5,174 bases of DNA from Roseovarius sp. (lineage in GTDB: Bacteria > Pseudomonadota > Alphaproteobacteria > Rhodobacterales > Rhodobacteraceae), in the NCBI GenBank assembly GCA_023260815.1, contig JALQUE010000322.1, positions 1 through 5,174 of the forward strand, given 5' to 3'. Under the pieces are notes generated by a model. It worked only from the letters and a program-made list of their open reading frames with translations. It made no database searches and was not told the origin of the DNA. Every line of letters starts with the position of its first letter. Positions within the stretch are counted from its first letter, which is position 1. A program made the translations under genes and the position numbers. Of the stretch, positions 1 to 5,174 are shown piece by piece.

Positions 1-2
1 CC

Positions 3-1742
3 ATCGAAATCGACCAGCCGTGGACGGATTTCCGGGGCGAAAAGCATGACAAGATGCTGGGTCGCCCGGTCAGCTTCCACGCGATGCGCGGGATCAGCGC
101 GCATTCCAACGGCTTCCAGACCTGCCGTGCGTTGCATGTGCTTCAAATCCTGCTGGGCGCGGTCGAAACCCCCGGCGGGTTCCGCTTCAAACCGCCTTAC
201 CCCAAGCCTGCGACCGCCCACCCGAAACCGCATTGCAAGGTAACACCGGGCAAGCCGCTGGACGGGCCGCATCTGGGCTTTGTGCATGGGCCGGATGACC
301 TCTGCCTCAAGGAAGACGGCACCCCCGCCCGCATCGACAAGGCGTTCACATGGGAAAACCCGATGAGCGCCCATGGCCTGATGCACATGGTCATTTCCAA
401 CGCCTATGCAGGCGATCCCTACAAGATCGACACGCTGTTCATGTACATGGCGAACATGTCGTGGAATTCGACGATGAACACGTCGGGCGTGATGAAGATG
501 CTCACGGACACTGACGAGAACGGCGACTACGTGATCCCCAGGATCATCTATTCCGATGCCTATTCGTCCGAGATGGTCGCCTATGCCGACCTCATCCTGC
601 CCGACACGACCTATCTGGAACGGCATGACTGCATCAGCTTGCTGGATCGTCCGATCTGCGAGGCGGATGCGGCGGCGGATGCAATCCGCTGGCCCGTGGT
701 TCAGCCGGACCGCGATGTGCGCGGTTTCCAATCGGTTCTGTGCGAACTGGGCGCAAAACTGAACCTGCCGGGCTTCGTGAACTCGGATGGCAGCCAGAAA
801 TACGCCGATTACGCCGATTACATCACCAATCACGAACGCAAACCCGGCATCGGGCCGCTTGCCGGTTGGCGCAGTGGCGAAGATGGCCCAAGCGACGGGC
901 GCGGCGGTCCGAACAAGGATCAGCTGCAGACCTATATCGACAATGGCGGATTCTTCATCAAGCACATCCCCGACGCTGCGGCCTATTACAAACCCTGGAA
1001 CAAGGGTTATCAGGACTGGGCGGTGGAACTGGGCCTCTACGATAGCCCGCAGCATTACATCTTTGACCTCTACGCCGAACCGCTGCGCCGTTTTCAGTTG
1101 GCCGCCGAAGGGCATGGCGAGCGTCAACCGCCGGATCACCTGCGCGCGCGCATCCGCGAAACACTGGATCCCCTGCCAATCTGGTATGCCCCGTTCGAGG
1201 ATGGCAGCGTGGATACGGATGAGTTCCCGGTTCACGCACTGACGCAAAGACCGATGGCCATGTATCACAGCTGGGGCAGCCAGAACGCGTGGTTGCGCCA
1301 GATTCACGGGCATAATCCCTTGTATCTTCCCACCAAACTCTGGGAGGCGAACGGGTTTGCCGAGGGGGACTGGGCGCGCGTGACCTCGGCTCATGGTGAG
1401 ATTACGGTGCCGGTGGCGCATATGGCGGCGCTGAACGAAAACACCGTCTGGACATGGAACGCGATCGGCAAGCGCAAGGGCGCGTGGGCGCTGGACAAGG
1501 ATGCGCCCGAAGCCACCAAGGGGTTCTTGCTGAACCACCTGATCCATGAATTGTTGCCCCCCAAAGGCGACGGGCTGCGATGGGCGAATTCAGATCCGGT
1601 GACCGGGCAGGCCGCATGGTTCGATCTGCGCGTGAAAATCGCAAAGGCCGAGGCTCCGGCCGAAAGCCAGCCGGGCTTCGATGCGATCAAATCCCCCGTG
1701 GGGCAAGGCCCCGACCATCTGGAATGGAAGGTGGGGCAATGA
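3..1742 (+). CDS. soeA: Sulfite dehydrogenase-type molybdopterin subunit SoeA, C-terminal part (5' end outside window)
   Basis: Catalytic subunit of a membrane-bound, cytoplasm-facing sulfite:quinone oxidoreductase of the DMSO reductase superfamily. The frame is open from base 3 through the window edge. The ATG at 54 is internal, because typical coding (PWTDFRGEKHD) lies upstream of it. 579 residues are present; family members are roughly 950-1000, so the N-terminal 4Fe-4S domain and the molybdenum ligand are missing. Numbering from base 3, residues about 130-260 belong to the molybdopterin-binding core and include DLILPDTTYLERHD near 196. A C-terminal MopB_CT-type domain follows WYAPFEDG (about 394), with TQRPMAMYHSWGSQNAWLRQ and the family-like HGHNPLYLPTKLWEANG. 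The stop overlaps the next start. Assignment to Soe rather than other DMSO-reductase-like enzymes rests on overall resemblance and on the following four-cluster ferredoxin and DmsC-like anchor; substrate is inferred. No frameshift seen. Confidence 0.85.
   Translation: MEIDQPWTDFRGEKHDKMLGRPVSFHAMRGISAHSNGFQTCRALHVLQILLGAVETPGGFRFKPPYPKPATAHPKPHCKVTPGKPLDGPHLGFVHGPDDLCLKEDGTPARIDKAFTWENPMSAHGLMHMVISNAYAGDPYKIDTLFMYMANMSWNSTMNTSGVMKMLTDTDENGDYVIPRIIYSDAYSSEMVAYADLILPDTTYLERHDCISLLDRPICEADAAADAIRWPVVQPDRDVRGFQSVLCELGAKLNLPGFVNSDGSQKYADYADYITNHERKPGIGPLAGWRSGEDGPSDGRGGPNKDQLQTYIDNGGFFIKHIPDAAAYYKPWNKGYQDWAVELGLYDSPQHYIFDLYAEPLRRFQLAAEGHGERQPPDHLRARIRETLDPLPIWYAPFEDGSVDTDEFPVHALTQRPMAMYHSWGSQNAWLRQIHGHNPLYLPTKLWEANGFAEGDWARVTSAHGEITVPVAHMAALNENTVWTWNAIGKRKGAWALDKDAPEATKGFLLNHLIHELLPPKGDGLRWANSDPVTGQAAWFDLRVKIAKAEAPAESQPGFDAIKSPVGQGPDHLEWKVGQ
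1726..1731 (+). promoter_or_regulatory. Shine-Dalgarno site for the 51-residue gene
   Basis: GGAAGG lies inside the last codons of soeA, seven bases before the ATG at 1739. This ATG forms an ATGA overlap with the soeA stop. The site supports translation of the small gene that begins there, rather than of a longer frame starting inside soeA at 1580. Confidence 0.7.
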
Positions 1743-1894
1743 GCGGCAAAACCCTGACACTGCTGGCGATCATGGCCTTCGTGGCGCTGACGCTTGGGTC
1801 GTTCATCTGGTTCATCGCCACATGGGACAAGAAAAACGAGGTGTCGGTGACCATGATCGTCCCGGCCCCCGCAATTGAGGAGCGCATGACATGA
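1739..1894 (+). CDS. Small single-span membrane protein between soeA and soeB
   Basis: 51-residue protein of unknown function. It starts MSGKTLTLLAIMAF, has one strong hydrophobic helix at about residues 6-29 (ending FIWFIATW), then a polar tail of about 22 residues (DKKNEVSVTMIVPAPAIEER). The start is chosen from the ATGA overlap with the soeA stop and the GGAAGG seven bases upstream. Its own end overlaps the soeB start in a second ATGA, so it is placed to be translationally coupled to both. A same-frame ATG at 1580 would give 104 residues but would overlap soeA by over 160 bases, with arginine-rich out-of-frame sequence, so it is rejected. The position suggests a small accessory or assembly subunit of the Soe complex, by analogy with small membrane subunits such as NapE/TorE; that is inference. 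I do not recognise a named family. Confidence 0.75.
   Translation: MSGKTLTLLAIMAFVALTLGSFIWFIATWDKKNEVSVTMIVPAPAIEERMT
1877..1882 (+). promoter_or_regulatory. Shine-Dalgarno site for soeB
   Basis: GAGGAG lies eight bases before the ATG at 1891, within the last codons of the small upstream gene. It fixes the soeB start and fits translational coupling through the ATGA overlap. A nearer ATG at 1886 belongs to the upstream frame and is followed at once by its stop. Confidence 0.8.
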
Positions 1895-2670
1895 CTTCGC
1901 TTCCCGAAACCACTCAGCGCAAGATGGGGCTGGTGATCGACCTTGACACCTGCGTGGGCTGTCACGCCTGCGTCGTGTCCTGCAAGGGCTGGAACACCGA
2001 GAATTACGGCGCGCCGTTGTCGGATCAGGACCCCTATGGAGCAGACCCATCGGGCACGTTCCTGAACCGCATCCATTCCTACGAGGTGCAGCCCGATCAA
2101 GGCGCAGCACAGTTGATCCACTTTCCGAAATCCTGCCTGCATTGCGAGGATGCCCCATGTGTGACGGTGTGCCCCACGGGCGCCAGTTACAAGCGGGTCG
2201 AGGACGGGATCGTATTGGTCAATGAGACTGACTGCATCGGCTGTGGACTATGTGCATGGGCCTGTCCGTATGGCGCGCGCGAAATGGACGCGGCCGAAGG
2301 CGTGATGAAGAAATGCACGCTGTGCGTCGACCGGATTTATAACGAGAACCTGCCCGAGGTGGATCGTGTGCCTGCCTGCGTCCGGACCTGCCCGTCCGGC
2401 GCACGGCATTTCGGGGATCTGGGCGACCCTGACAGCGACGTGTCGAAACTGGTGGCCGAGCGTGGCGGCATGGACCTGATGCCAGAACAAGGGACGAAGC
2501 CGGTCAACAAATATCTGCCCCCGCGCCCCAAGGACCAGATGGATCGTCCCGCCGCCACCGCCCCAAAGCCCGATGGCCAGATCGACGTTTTGGCCCCGTT
2601 CCTCAAGCCCGTCGCAGAAGAGCCCAAGGGCTTTATCGGCTGGCTTGACAAGGCCCTGGAGAAACTCTGA
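1891..2670 (+). CDS. soeB: 4Fe-4S ferredoxin subunit SoeB
   Basis: 259-residue electron-transfer subunit that relays electrons from the molybdopterin subunit to the membrane anchor. All four cysteine groups expected for a DmsB/PsrB/SoeB-type four-cluster protein are visible: C21-C24-C27-C31 (CVGCHACVVSC), C82-C85-C90-C94 (CLHCEDAPCVTVC), C115-C118-C121-C125 (CIGCGLCAWAC), and C142-C145 with C163-C167 (CTLC, then PACVRTC). As in this family the groups pair crosswise to hold the clusters. No cysteine is missing and no signal peptide is seen, consistent with a cytoplasmic subunit or one carried by its partner. The C-terminal ~90 residues are proline-rich and linker-like (YLPPRPKDQMD), ending in a short hydrophobic/amphipathic segment (GFIGWLDKALEKL). 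The family is certain; the Soe assignment comes from gene order and similarity. Confidence 0.9.
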   Translation: MTSLPETTQRKMGLVIDLDTCVGCHACVVSCKGWNTENYGAPLSDQDPYGADPSGTFLNRIHSYEVQPDQGAAQLIHFPKSCLHCEDAPCVTVCPTGASYKRVEDGIVLVNETDCIGCGLCAWACPYGAREMDAAEGVMKKCTLCVDRIYNENLPEVDRVPACVRTCPSGARHFGDLGDPDSDVSKLVAERGGMDLMPEQGTKPVNKYLPPRPKDQMDRPAATAPKPDGQIDVLAPFLKPVAEEPKGFIGWLDKALEKL

Positions 2671-2671
2671 C

Positions 2672-3544
2672 ATGCATCCCGCTCCTTCCGTCATCATCTT
2701 CACCACATTGTCGGGCCTTGGTTTTGGGCTTCTGTTCTGGCTGGGCCTTGGCATGCCCGCCGTGACCGGCTGGGTTGCCTTTGCCTTTTTCGCCATCGCC
2801 TATGCGCTGGCGGTCGGCGGGCTTTTGGCCTCGACCTTTCACCTTGGCCACCCGGAGCGCGCCATCAAGGCGTTCACACAGTGGCGAACAAGCTGGTTGA
2901 GCCGCGAGGCATGGGCCTCGGTCGCGGCGCTGGTCATCATGGGGCTTTATGCCCTTGGGCTGGTGTTTTTCGATGCCCGCTGGAGCGTTCTGGGCTGGAT
3001 CGGAGCCGGGTTGTCTCTGGTGACGGTCTATTCGACGGCGATGATCTATGGCCAGCTCAAGACCGTGCCGCGGTGGCAAAGCCCGCTGACACCGGCGCTG
3101 CTGCTGGCCATTTCGGTCTCAGGGGGCGCGCTGCTGGCCGGTCAAGTGACAGCGGCGCTGATCCTTCTGCCGATTGCGGCGGTTGTTCAGGTGATCTGGT
3201 GGGTGCGCGGCGACACGGCGCTGCAGACCAGCGGTACGGACATGGGAAGCGCGACGGGTCTTGGCGGCATTGGTCGCGTGCGGGCATTTGAGGCACCGCA
3301 TACCGGTAACAATTACCTGCTCAAGGAATTCGTGCATGTGGTCGGGCGCAAACATGCGTTGAAACTGCGTGGTATTGCCTTGGTGCTGGGATACGCGGCG
3401 CCGGTCGTTCTGTTGCTGTTGCCCTTCGGGCATCTGCTGGCGCTACTGGCCGTCGCGGCGCATCTTGCCGGTATTGCCGCCTCGCGGTGGCTGTTCTTTG
3501 CCGAGGCCGAGCATGTCGTGGGGCTGTATTACGGCAAGCGCTAA
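2672..3544 (+). CDS. soeC: DmsC/NrfD-like membrane anchor SoeC
   Basis: 290-residue integral membrane subunit expected to anchor the complex and pass electrons to quinone. Eight hydrophobic segments can be placed at about residues 7-28, 33-55, 82-100, 105-127, 140-157, 160-178, 233-251 and 254-275. The loop after the second span carries the DmsC-like STFHLGHPERA (54-64) and QWRTSWLSREAW (70-81). Another conserved-looking patch, LLKEFVHVVGRKHALKLRG, precedes span seven. The start at 2672 lies one base after the soeB stop, with GGAG at 2658-2661 ten bases upstream. An in-frame ATG at 2573 would overlap soeB by about 100 bases and add an arginine- and serine-rich out-of-frame stretch, so it is rejected. 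The length is normal for DmsC-type anchors. Last gene of the operon, ending convergently with the next gene. Confidence 0.88.
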   Translation: MHPAPSVIIFTTLSGLGFGLLFWLGLGMPAVTGWVAFAFFAIAYALAVGGLLASTFHLGHPERAIKAFTQWRTSWLSREAWASVAALVIMGLYALGLVFFDARWSVLGWIGAGLSLVTVYSTAMIYGQLKTVPRWQSPLTPALLLAISVSGGALLAGQVTAALILLPIAAVVQVIWWVRGDTALQTSGTDMGSATGLGGIGRVRAFEAPHTGNNYLLKEFVHVVGRKHALKLRGIALVLGYAAPVVLLLLPFGHLLALLAVAAHLAGIAASRWLFFAEAEHVVGLYYGKR

Positions 3545-3575
3545 GGCCACTCTACTCTTCGCGCCCGTGCGCGCG

Positions 3576-3605
3576 CGCCTCGTCTTTTGCGCGCGACACG
3601 AGGCG
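3576..3605. terminator. Weak hairpin in the convergent spacer
   Basis: An eight-base stem CGCCTCGT (3576-3583) pairs with ACGAGGCG (3598-3605) around a 14-base GC-rich loop. It sits in the 69-base spacer between the soeC stop and the stop of the convergent DUF1523-like gene. No T-run follows on either strand, so it is not a canonical intrinsic terminator. It may be a bidirectional terminator or simply chance pairing in GC-rich DNA. Confidence 0.3.
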
Positions 3606-3613
3606 GGAAACGT

Positions 3614-4195
3614 TCATCCCCGGCCGTCGCTCCAGTCTTCGATCATGGGATCGATCCGGTTGGCGCGAAACCGTTTCCAGCGCACCCAGATTCCCCATGC
3701 GAAGGCGGCGAACACCGTCAGGAACACGATGTTGAACCACGGGATGACCGACTGATCAGGGCCATCCGCCGGCTTGATTGAGACCGCGTTTGGAAAAATC
3801 GAGAAAAACTCGTTTCGCCACCCATAATGGGTCACGACCACCCATTGCGCAGTCGCTTCGCTTTTCTTCGAGAGAAGGTCCGATGCCTCGGCCTGCAGAT
3901 TGGACGTGTCGAACTTGAAATAGGGCGGCCAGCCCCAGCCGGTATCCTCGTTGCGATAGATCATCGGCCGGTCGTTGGTCTGAAAGGTCTGGATGAAGAA
4001 CACATCACGGCTTGGCGTCGTTGGGTCCGAGCCGGTGTCGGCGTTGGACCAGAACAGGGAGTTCGAGCCGGGATCGACGCGCTTTTCATACGTGTCGGTG
4101 ATCCTCACGACATCATGCTGCGGCAGCGTATAGTGGAAGAACGCCCCCAAGATGAGCCAGAAAAGACCCCAGAATCCCCATTTCACATAGACCAT
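3614..4195 (-). CDS. DUF1523-like membrane protein
   Basis: 193-residue protein of unknown function resembling the DUF1523 family common in Rhodobacteraceae (recognised from memory). An N-terminal hydrophobic helix at about residues 7-23 (GFWGLFWLILGAFFHY) is followed by TLPQHDVVRITDTYEKR. A soluble domain of about 125 residues contains the family-like RNEDTGWGWPPYFKFDTSNLQ (81-101) and HYGWRNEFFSIFPNAVSI (123-140). A second helix lies at about 150-171 (WFNIVFLTVFAAFAWGIW), then a basic tail VRWKRFRANR. The central domain probably sits in the periplasm with both ends in the cytoplasm, judging by the basic tail. The start at 4195 is supported by AAGGGGG at 4207-4201, five bases upstream, which overlaps the stop codon of the preceding gene. 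Ten bases separate the two genes, so they are very likely cotranscribed. Length looks normal. Confidence 0.8.
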   Translation of the reverse strand: MVYVKWGFWGLFWLILGAFFHYTLPQHDVVRITDTYEKRVDPGSNSLFWSNADTGSDPTTPSRDVFFIQTFQTNDRPMIYRNEDTGWGWPPYFKFDTSNLQAEASDLLSKKSEATAQWVVVTHYGWRNEFFSIFPNAVSIKPADGPDQSVIPWFNIVFLTVFAAFAWGIWVRWKRFRANRIDPMIEDWSDGRG

Positions 4196-4205
4196 GCCGG
4201 CCCCC

Positions 4206-4472
4206 TTACATGAAGTTCGTCACATAGATGATCACCGCGACGGCCACGGTCGGAATGACATAGACCAGCAAGATCAGCTTGCGCCTGAGAGAGTTCTCGT
4301 AATCGGTCATCCCGGAACTGATATAGGTATCCTTGTCGCCGGGCCTACCCTGCTCGTCCCATTCGCGTTCCAGTTTTTCGCGGCGCACGGATCGCGACCA
4401 GATCGATATGACCACGTAAATGACCGTCAGGAAAAGGAAGCCAAAAAACATCAGCCGTGCAAATGCCGCCAT
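4206..4472 (-). CDS. Small two-span membrane protein upstream of the DUF1523-like gene
   Basis: 88-residue protein, no function recognised. It has one hydrophobic helix at about residues 5-25 (ARLMFFGFLFLTVIYVVISI), a charged cytoplasmic-looking loop (RSVRREKLEREWDEQG), a polar stretch, and a second helix at about 66-84 (LILLVYVIPTVAVAVIIYV) close to the C terminus. The ATG at 4472 is preferred: AGGGG (4485-4481) lies eight bases upstream. A GTG at 4502 would add ten residues (MSTAVTGVSS) and also has an AGGG about eight bases before it, so it remains possible. The gene ends ten bases before the DUF1523-like start, and its stop overlaps that gene's ribosome binding site, which suggests a paired operon. 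I believe similar pairs occur in other roseobacters, but that is recollection. Confidence 0.72.
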   Translation of the reverse strand: MAAFARLMFFGFLFLTVIYVVISIWSRSVRREKLEREWDEQGRPGDKDTYISSGMTDYENSLRRKLILLVYVIPTVAVAVIIYVTNFM

Positions 4473-4567
4473 GCTGCTTACCCCTGTTACCGCTGTGGAC
4501 ACCCGTCACACCCTGAATAGGGGCTGCGCAGGCCCGGTGCAATGACGTGATCGCCGCAGATAATGGC

Positions 4568-4595
4568 AAAAGGGCGGACCCATGGGACCGCCCTT
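4568..4595 (-). terminator. Intrinsic terminator of the creatinase gene
   Basis: On the minus strand an eight-base stem AAGGGCGG (4595-4588) pairs with CCGCCCTT (4577-4570). The ten-base loop holds a CCCATGGG palindrome that could extend the stem across an A/T-flanked mismatch. The stem runs into TTTT (4571-4568) and then GCCATTA. It begins 24 bases past the creatinase stop at 4620, the usual place for a rho-independent terminator. The rest of the 147-base spacer (4473-4619) shows no convincing feature. Confidence 0.75.
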
Positions 4596-4619
4596 GTATG
4601 TCGGGAGCACGGAAACGGC

Positions 4620-5063
4620 TTATCCGACCACGTTGAACTCAGGGCCATACGGATAGCCGGTGATGTTCTCGTTGCCATCCTCGGTGATGACGAGGATGTC
4701 ATGCTCGCGGTAGCCGCCCGCGCCGGGTTGCCCCTGCGCGATGGTCAACATCGGCTCCATGCTGATCACCATGCCCGGCTGGAGGATCGTGTCGATATCC
4801 TCGCGCAGTTCAAGCCCTGCCTCGCGCCCGTAGTAATGCGACAGCACCCCGAAGGAATGGCCATAGCCGAAGGTGCGGTATTGCAGCAAATCGCGTTCCT
4901 CGAAGAAGGCGTTGACCGCATGGGTCACCTCGGCACAGTTGATGCCGGGCTTGAGCAGGGACATGCCGTATTCATGGGCCGCCACATTGGCTTCCCAGAT
5001 GCGCAGGCTGGCATCATCGACCTCGCCCACGAACATGGTGCGTTCCAGAGCGGTATAATAGCC
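4620..5063 (-). CDS. Creatinase (creatine amidinohydrolase), C-terminal fragment broken at a sequence junction
   Basis: C-terminal 147 residues of creatinase (EC 3.5.3.3), which hydrolyses creatine to sarcosine and urea in the cytoplasm and has the M24 'pita-bread' fold without metal. From memory of the Pseudomonas putida enzyme (403 residues) the fragment aligns without gaps to about residues 256-402. It begins GYYTALERT and includes LLQYRTFGYGHSFGVLSHYY, GREAGLELREDIDT, SMEPM and GAGGYREHDILV. Active-site residues equivalent to E262 (in LERT), R335 (in GREAG) and E358 (in SMEPM) are present. H232 and the N-terminal domain are absent. The ATG at 5036 falls inside a conserved strand (equivalent to residue 265) and is not the start. 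Upstream of the G codon at 5061-5063 the frame loses similarity (K, R, S, then TAA at 5075-5073). DddP and other metal-binding M24 enzymes are less likely, because the aspartate after GY is alanine here. Confidence 0.87.
   Translation of the reverse strand, partial: GYYTALERTMFVGEVDDASLRIWEANVAAHEYGMSLLKPGINCAEVTHAVNAFFEERDLLQYRTFGYGHSFGVLSHYYGREAGLELREDIDTILQPGMVISMEPMLTIAQGQPGAGGYREHDILVITEDGNENITGYPYGPEFNVVG
5055..5063. other. Junction between the bacterial and AT-rich phage-like sequence
   Basis: These nine bases (ATAATAGCC) read as Gly-Tyr-Tyr of creatinase on the minus strand and as Ile-Ile-Ala of the phage-like frame on the plus strand. Both assignments look natural. Below 5055 only creatinase fits; above 5063 only the AT-rich frame fits. 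GC content falls from well above half to about 34%. This is the pattern of a join at short shared sequence, either artefactual or by illegitimate recombination. Confidence 0.8.
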
Positions 5064-5174
5064 TTTTCGGCTTTATCTGTATCTGGATCAGCTGCATTTT
5101 ATTCAGTTAGTGGTTTATCAAAATTATTTGCCGGAGCTTCTTTAGAGGTAATAATAATGGCTGGTTCATTAGAA
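5055..5174 (+). CDS. Partial phage-like membrane protein, N-terminal region (both ends missing)
   Basis: An open frame of 40 codons runs off the window end and reads IIAFSALSVSGSAAFYSVSG, then LSKLFAGASLEVIIMAGSLE. It holds two hydrophobic stretches separated by a short polar turn, and small residues dominate. Codons are strongly A/T-ending (TTA, TCA, TCT, ATA, GCT), unlike every other gene here. From memory it resembles the start of a family of uncharacterised membrane or virion-associated proteins in marine T4-like phages and pelagiphages, which share a phrase like FSVxGLxxLFAGA...IMAxxLE. The first three residues lie in the junction and may belong to either partner. No start codon, ribosome binding site or stop is in the window. 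The opposite strand is interrupted by stops here (for example at 5075-5073). The reading frame is fairly sure; the family is tentative. Confidence 0.55.
   Translation, partial: MIAFSALSVSGSAAFYSVSGLSKLFAGASLEVIIMAGSLE

Noticed and set aside
801..821. Short tandem repeat, TACGCCGAT twice, within soeA (YADYADY)
   Set aside because: Only two copies inside coding sequence and in frame. It is probably a chance or minor local duplication with no evident role.
1580..1894. A 104-residue version of the small protein starting inside soeA
   Set aside because: The added part overlaps soeA out of frame and is basic shadow sequence. The ATG at 1739 has both a proper ribosome site and the ATGA overlap.
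1391..2158. Long open frame on the minus strand (255 codons) opposite soeA and soeB
   Set aside because: It lies opposite well-supported coding sequence, has shadow-frame composition rich in Arg, Ser, Pro and Cys, spans several gene boundaries and has no recognisable domain.
2248..2796. Open frame on the minus strand (182 codons) opposite soeB and soeC
   Set aside because: It is an antisense shadow of GC-rich coding DNA, crosses the soeB/soeC boundary and shows no family features.
4514..4542. Promoter-like pair on the minus strand, TTGCAC and TATTCA with 17-base spacing, upstream of the 88-residue gene
   Set aside because: Each hexamer matches the sigma-70 consensus at only three of six positions. 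The spacing is good, but this level of match is expected by chance.
4620..5036. Reading the minus-strand M24 protein as DMSP lyase DddP or a Xaa-Pro peptidase
   Set aside because: The C-terminal motifs resemble the M24 family generally, but the metal-binding aspartate expected after the GY motif is replaced (GYYTALERT). The creatinase-specific residues and spacing fit without gaps.
5055..5174. A temperate phage integration site or prophage edge
   Set aside because: No integrase, tRNA, direct repeat or att-like core longer than about nine bases is visible, and the join lies in mid-gene on opposite strands. A chimera explains it more simply.

Overview
The window looks like a metagenomic or draft contig from a marine alphaproteobacterium of the Rhodobacteraceae (Roseobacter-type) group. 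This rests on GC-rich coding with G/C-biased third positions, a SoeABC-type molybdoenzyme operon, a DUF1523-like membrane protein and a creatinase. The last ~110 bases do not belong to that genome by composition (about 34% GC by my count) and read as part of an AT-rich, phage-like gene.

Layout. (1) Plus strand, 3-3544: a tightly packed operon. It holds the C-terminal ~579 residues of a molybdopterin catalytic subunit (soeA-like), a 51-residue single-span membrane protein that standard ORF cut-offs would miss, a four-cluster 4Fe-4S protein (soeB-like) and a DmsC/NrfD-type membrane anchor (soeC-like). The first three genes are joined by ATGA stop/start overlaps with good Shine-Dalgarno sites, and soeC starts one base after the soeB stop. 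(2) 3545-3613: a short convergent spacer with a weak hairpin. (3) Minus strand, 4472-3614: a two-gene unit of small membrane proteins, an 88-residue two-span protein followed by a DUF1523-like protein. (4) 4473-4619: a spacer holding a convincing intrinsic terminator for the next gene. (5) Minus strand, 5063-4620: the C-terminal 147 residues of creatinase, broken at its 5' side. (6) 5064-5174, plus strand: an AT-rich partial reading frame, resembling membrane proteins of marine phages.

Function. SoeABC-type enzymes oxidise sulfite to sulfate on the cytoplasmic face of the inner membrane. Electrons pass from the molybdenum cofactor through the iron-sulfur clusters of SoeB to quinone via SoeC. 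In roseobacters this commonly removes sulfite released from sulfonates or during sulfur oxidation. The creatinase would hydrolyse creatine to sarcosine and urea; no functional link to the Soe operon is visible here.

The most important caution is the junction at about 5055-5063. Creatinase homology stops there in mid-domain and the phage-like frame starts there, with roughly 9 bases readable as either. An assembly or library chimera is the simplest explanation. Creatinase should therefore be annotated as a truncated gene, not as a 138-residue gene starting at the internal ATG at 5036.
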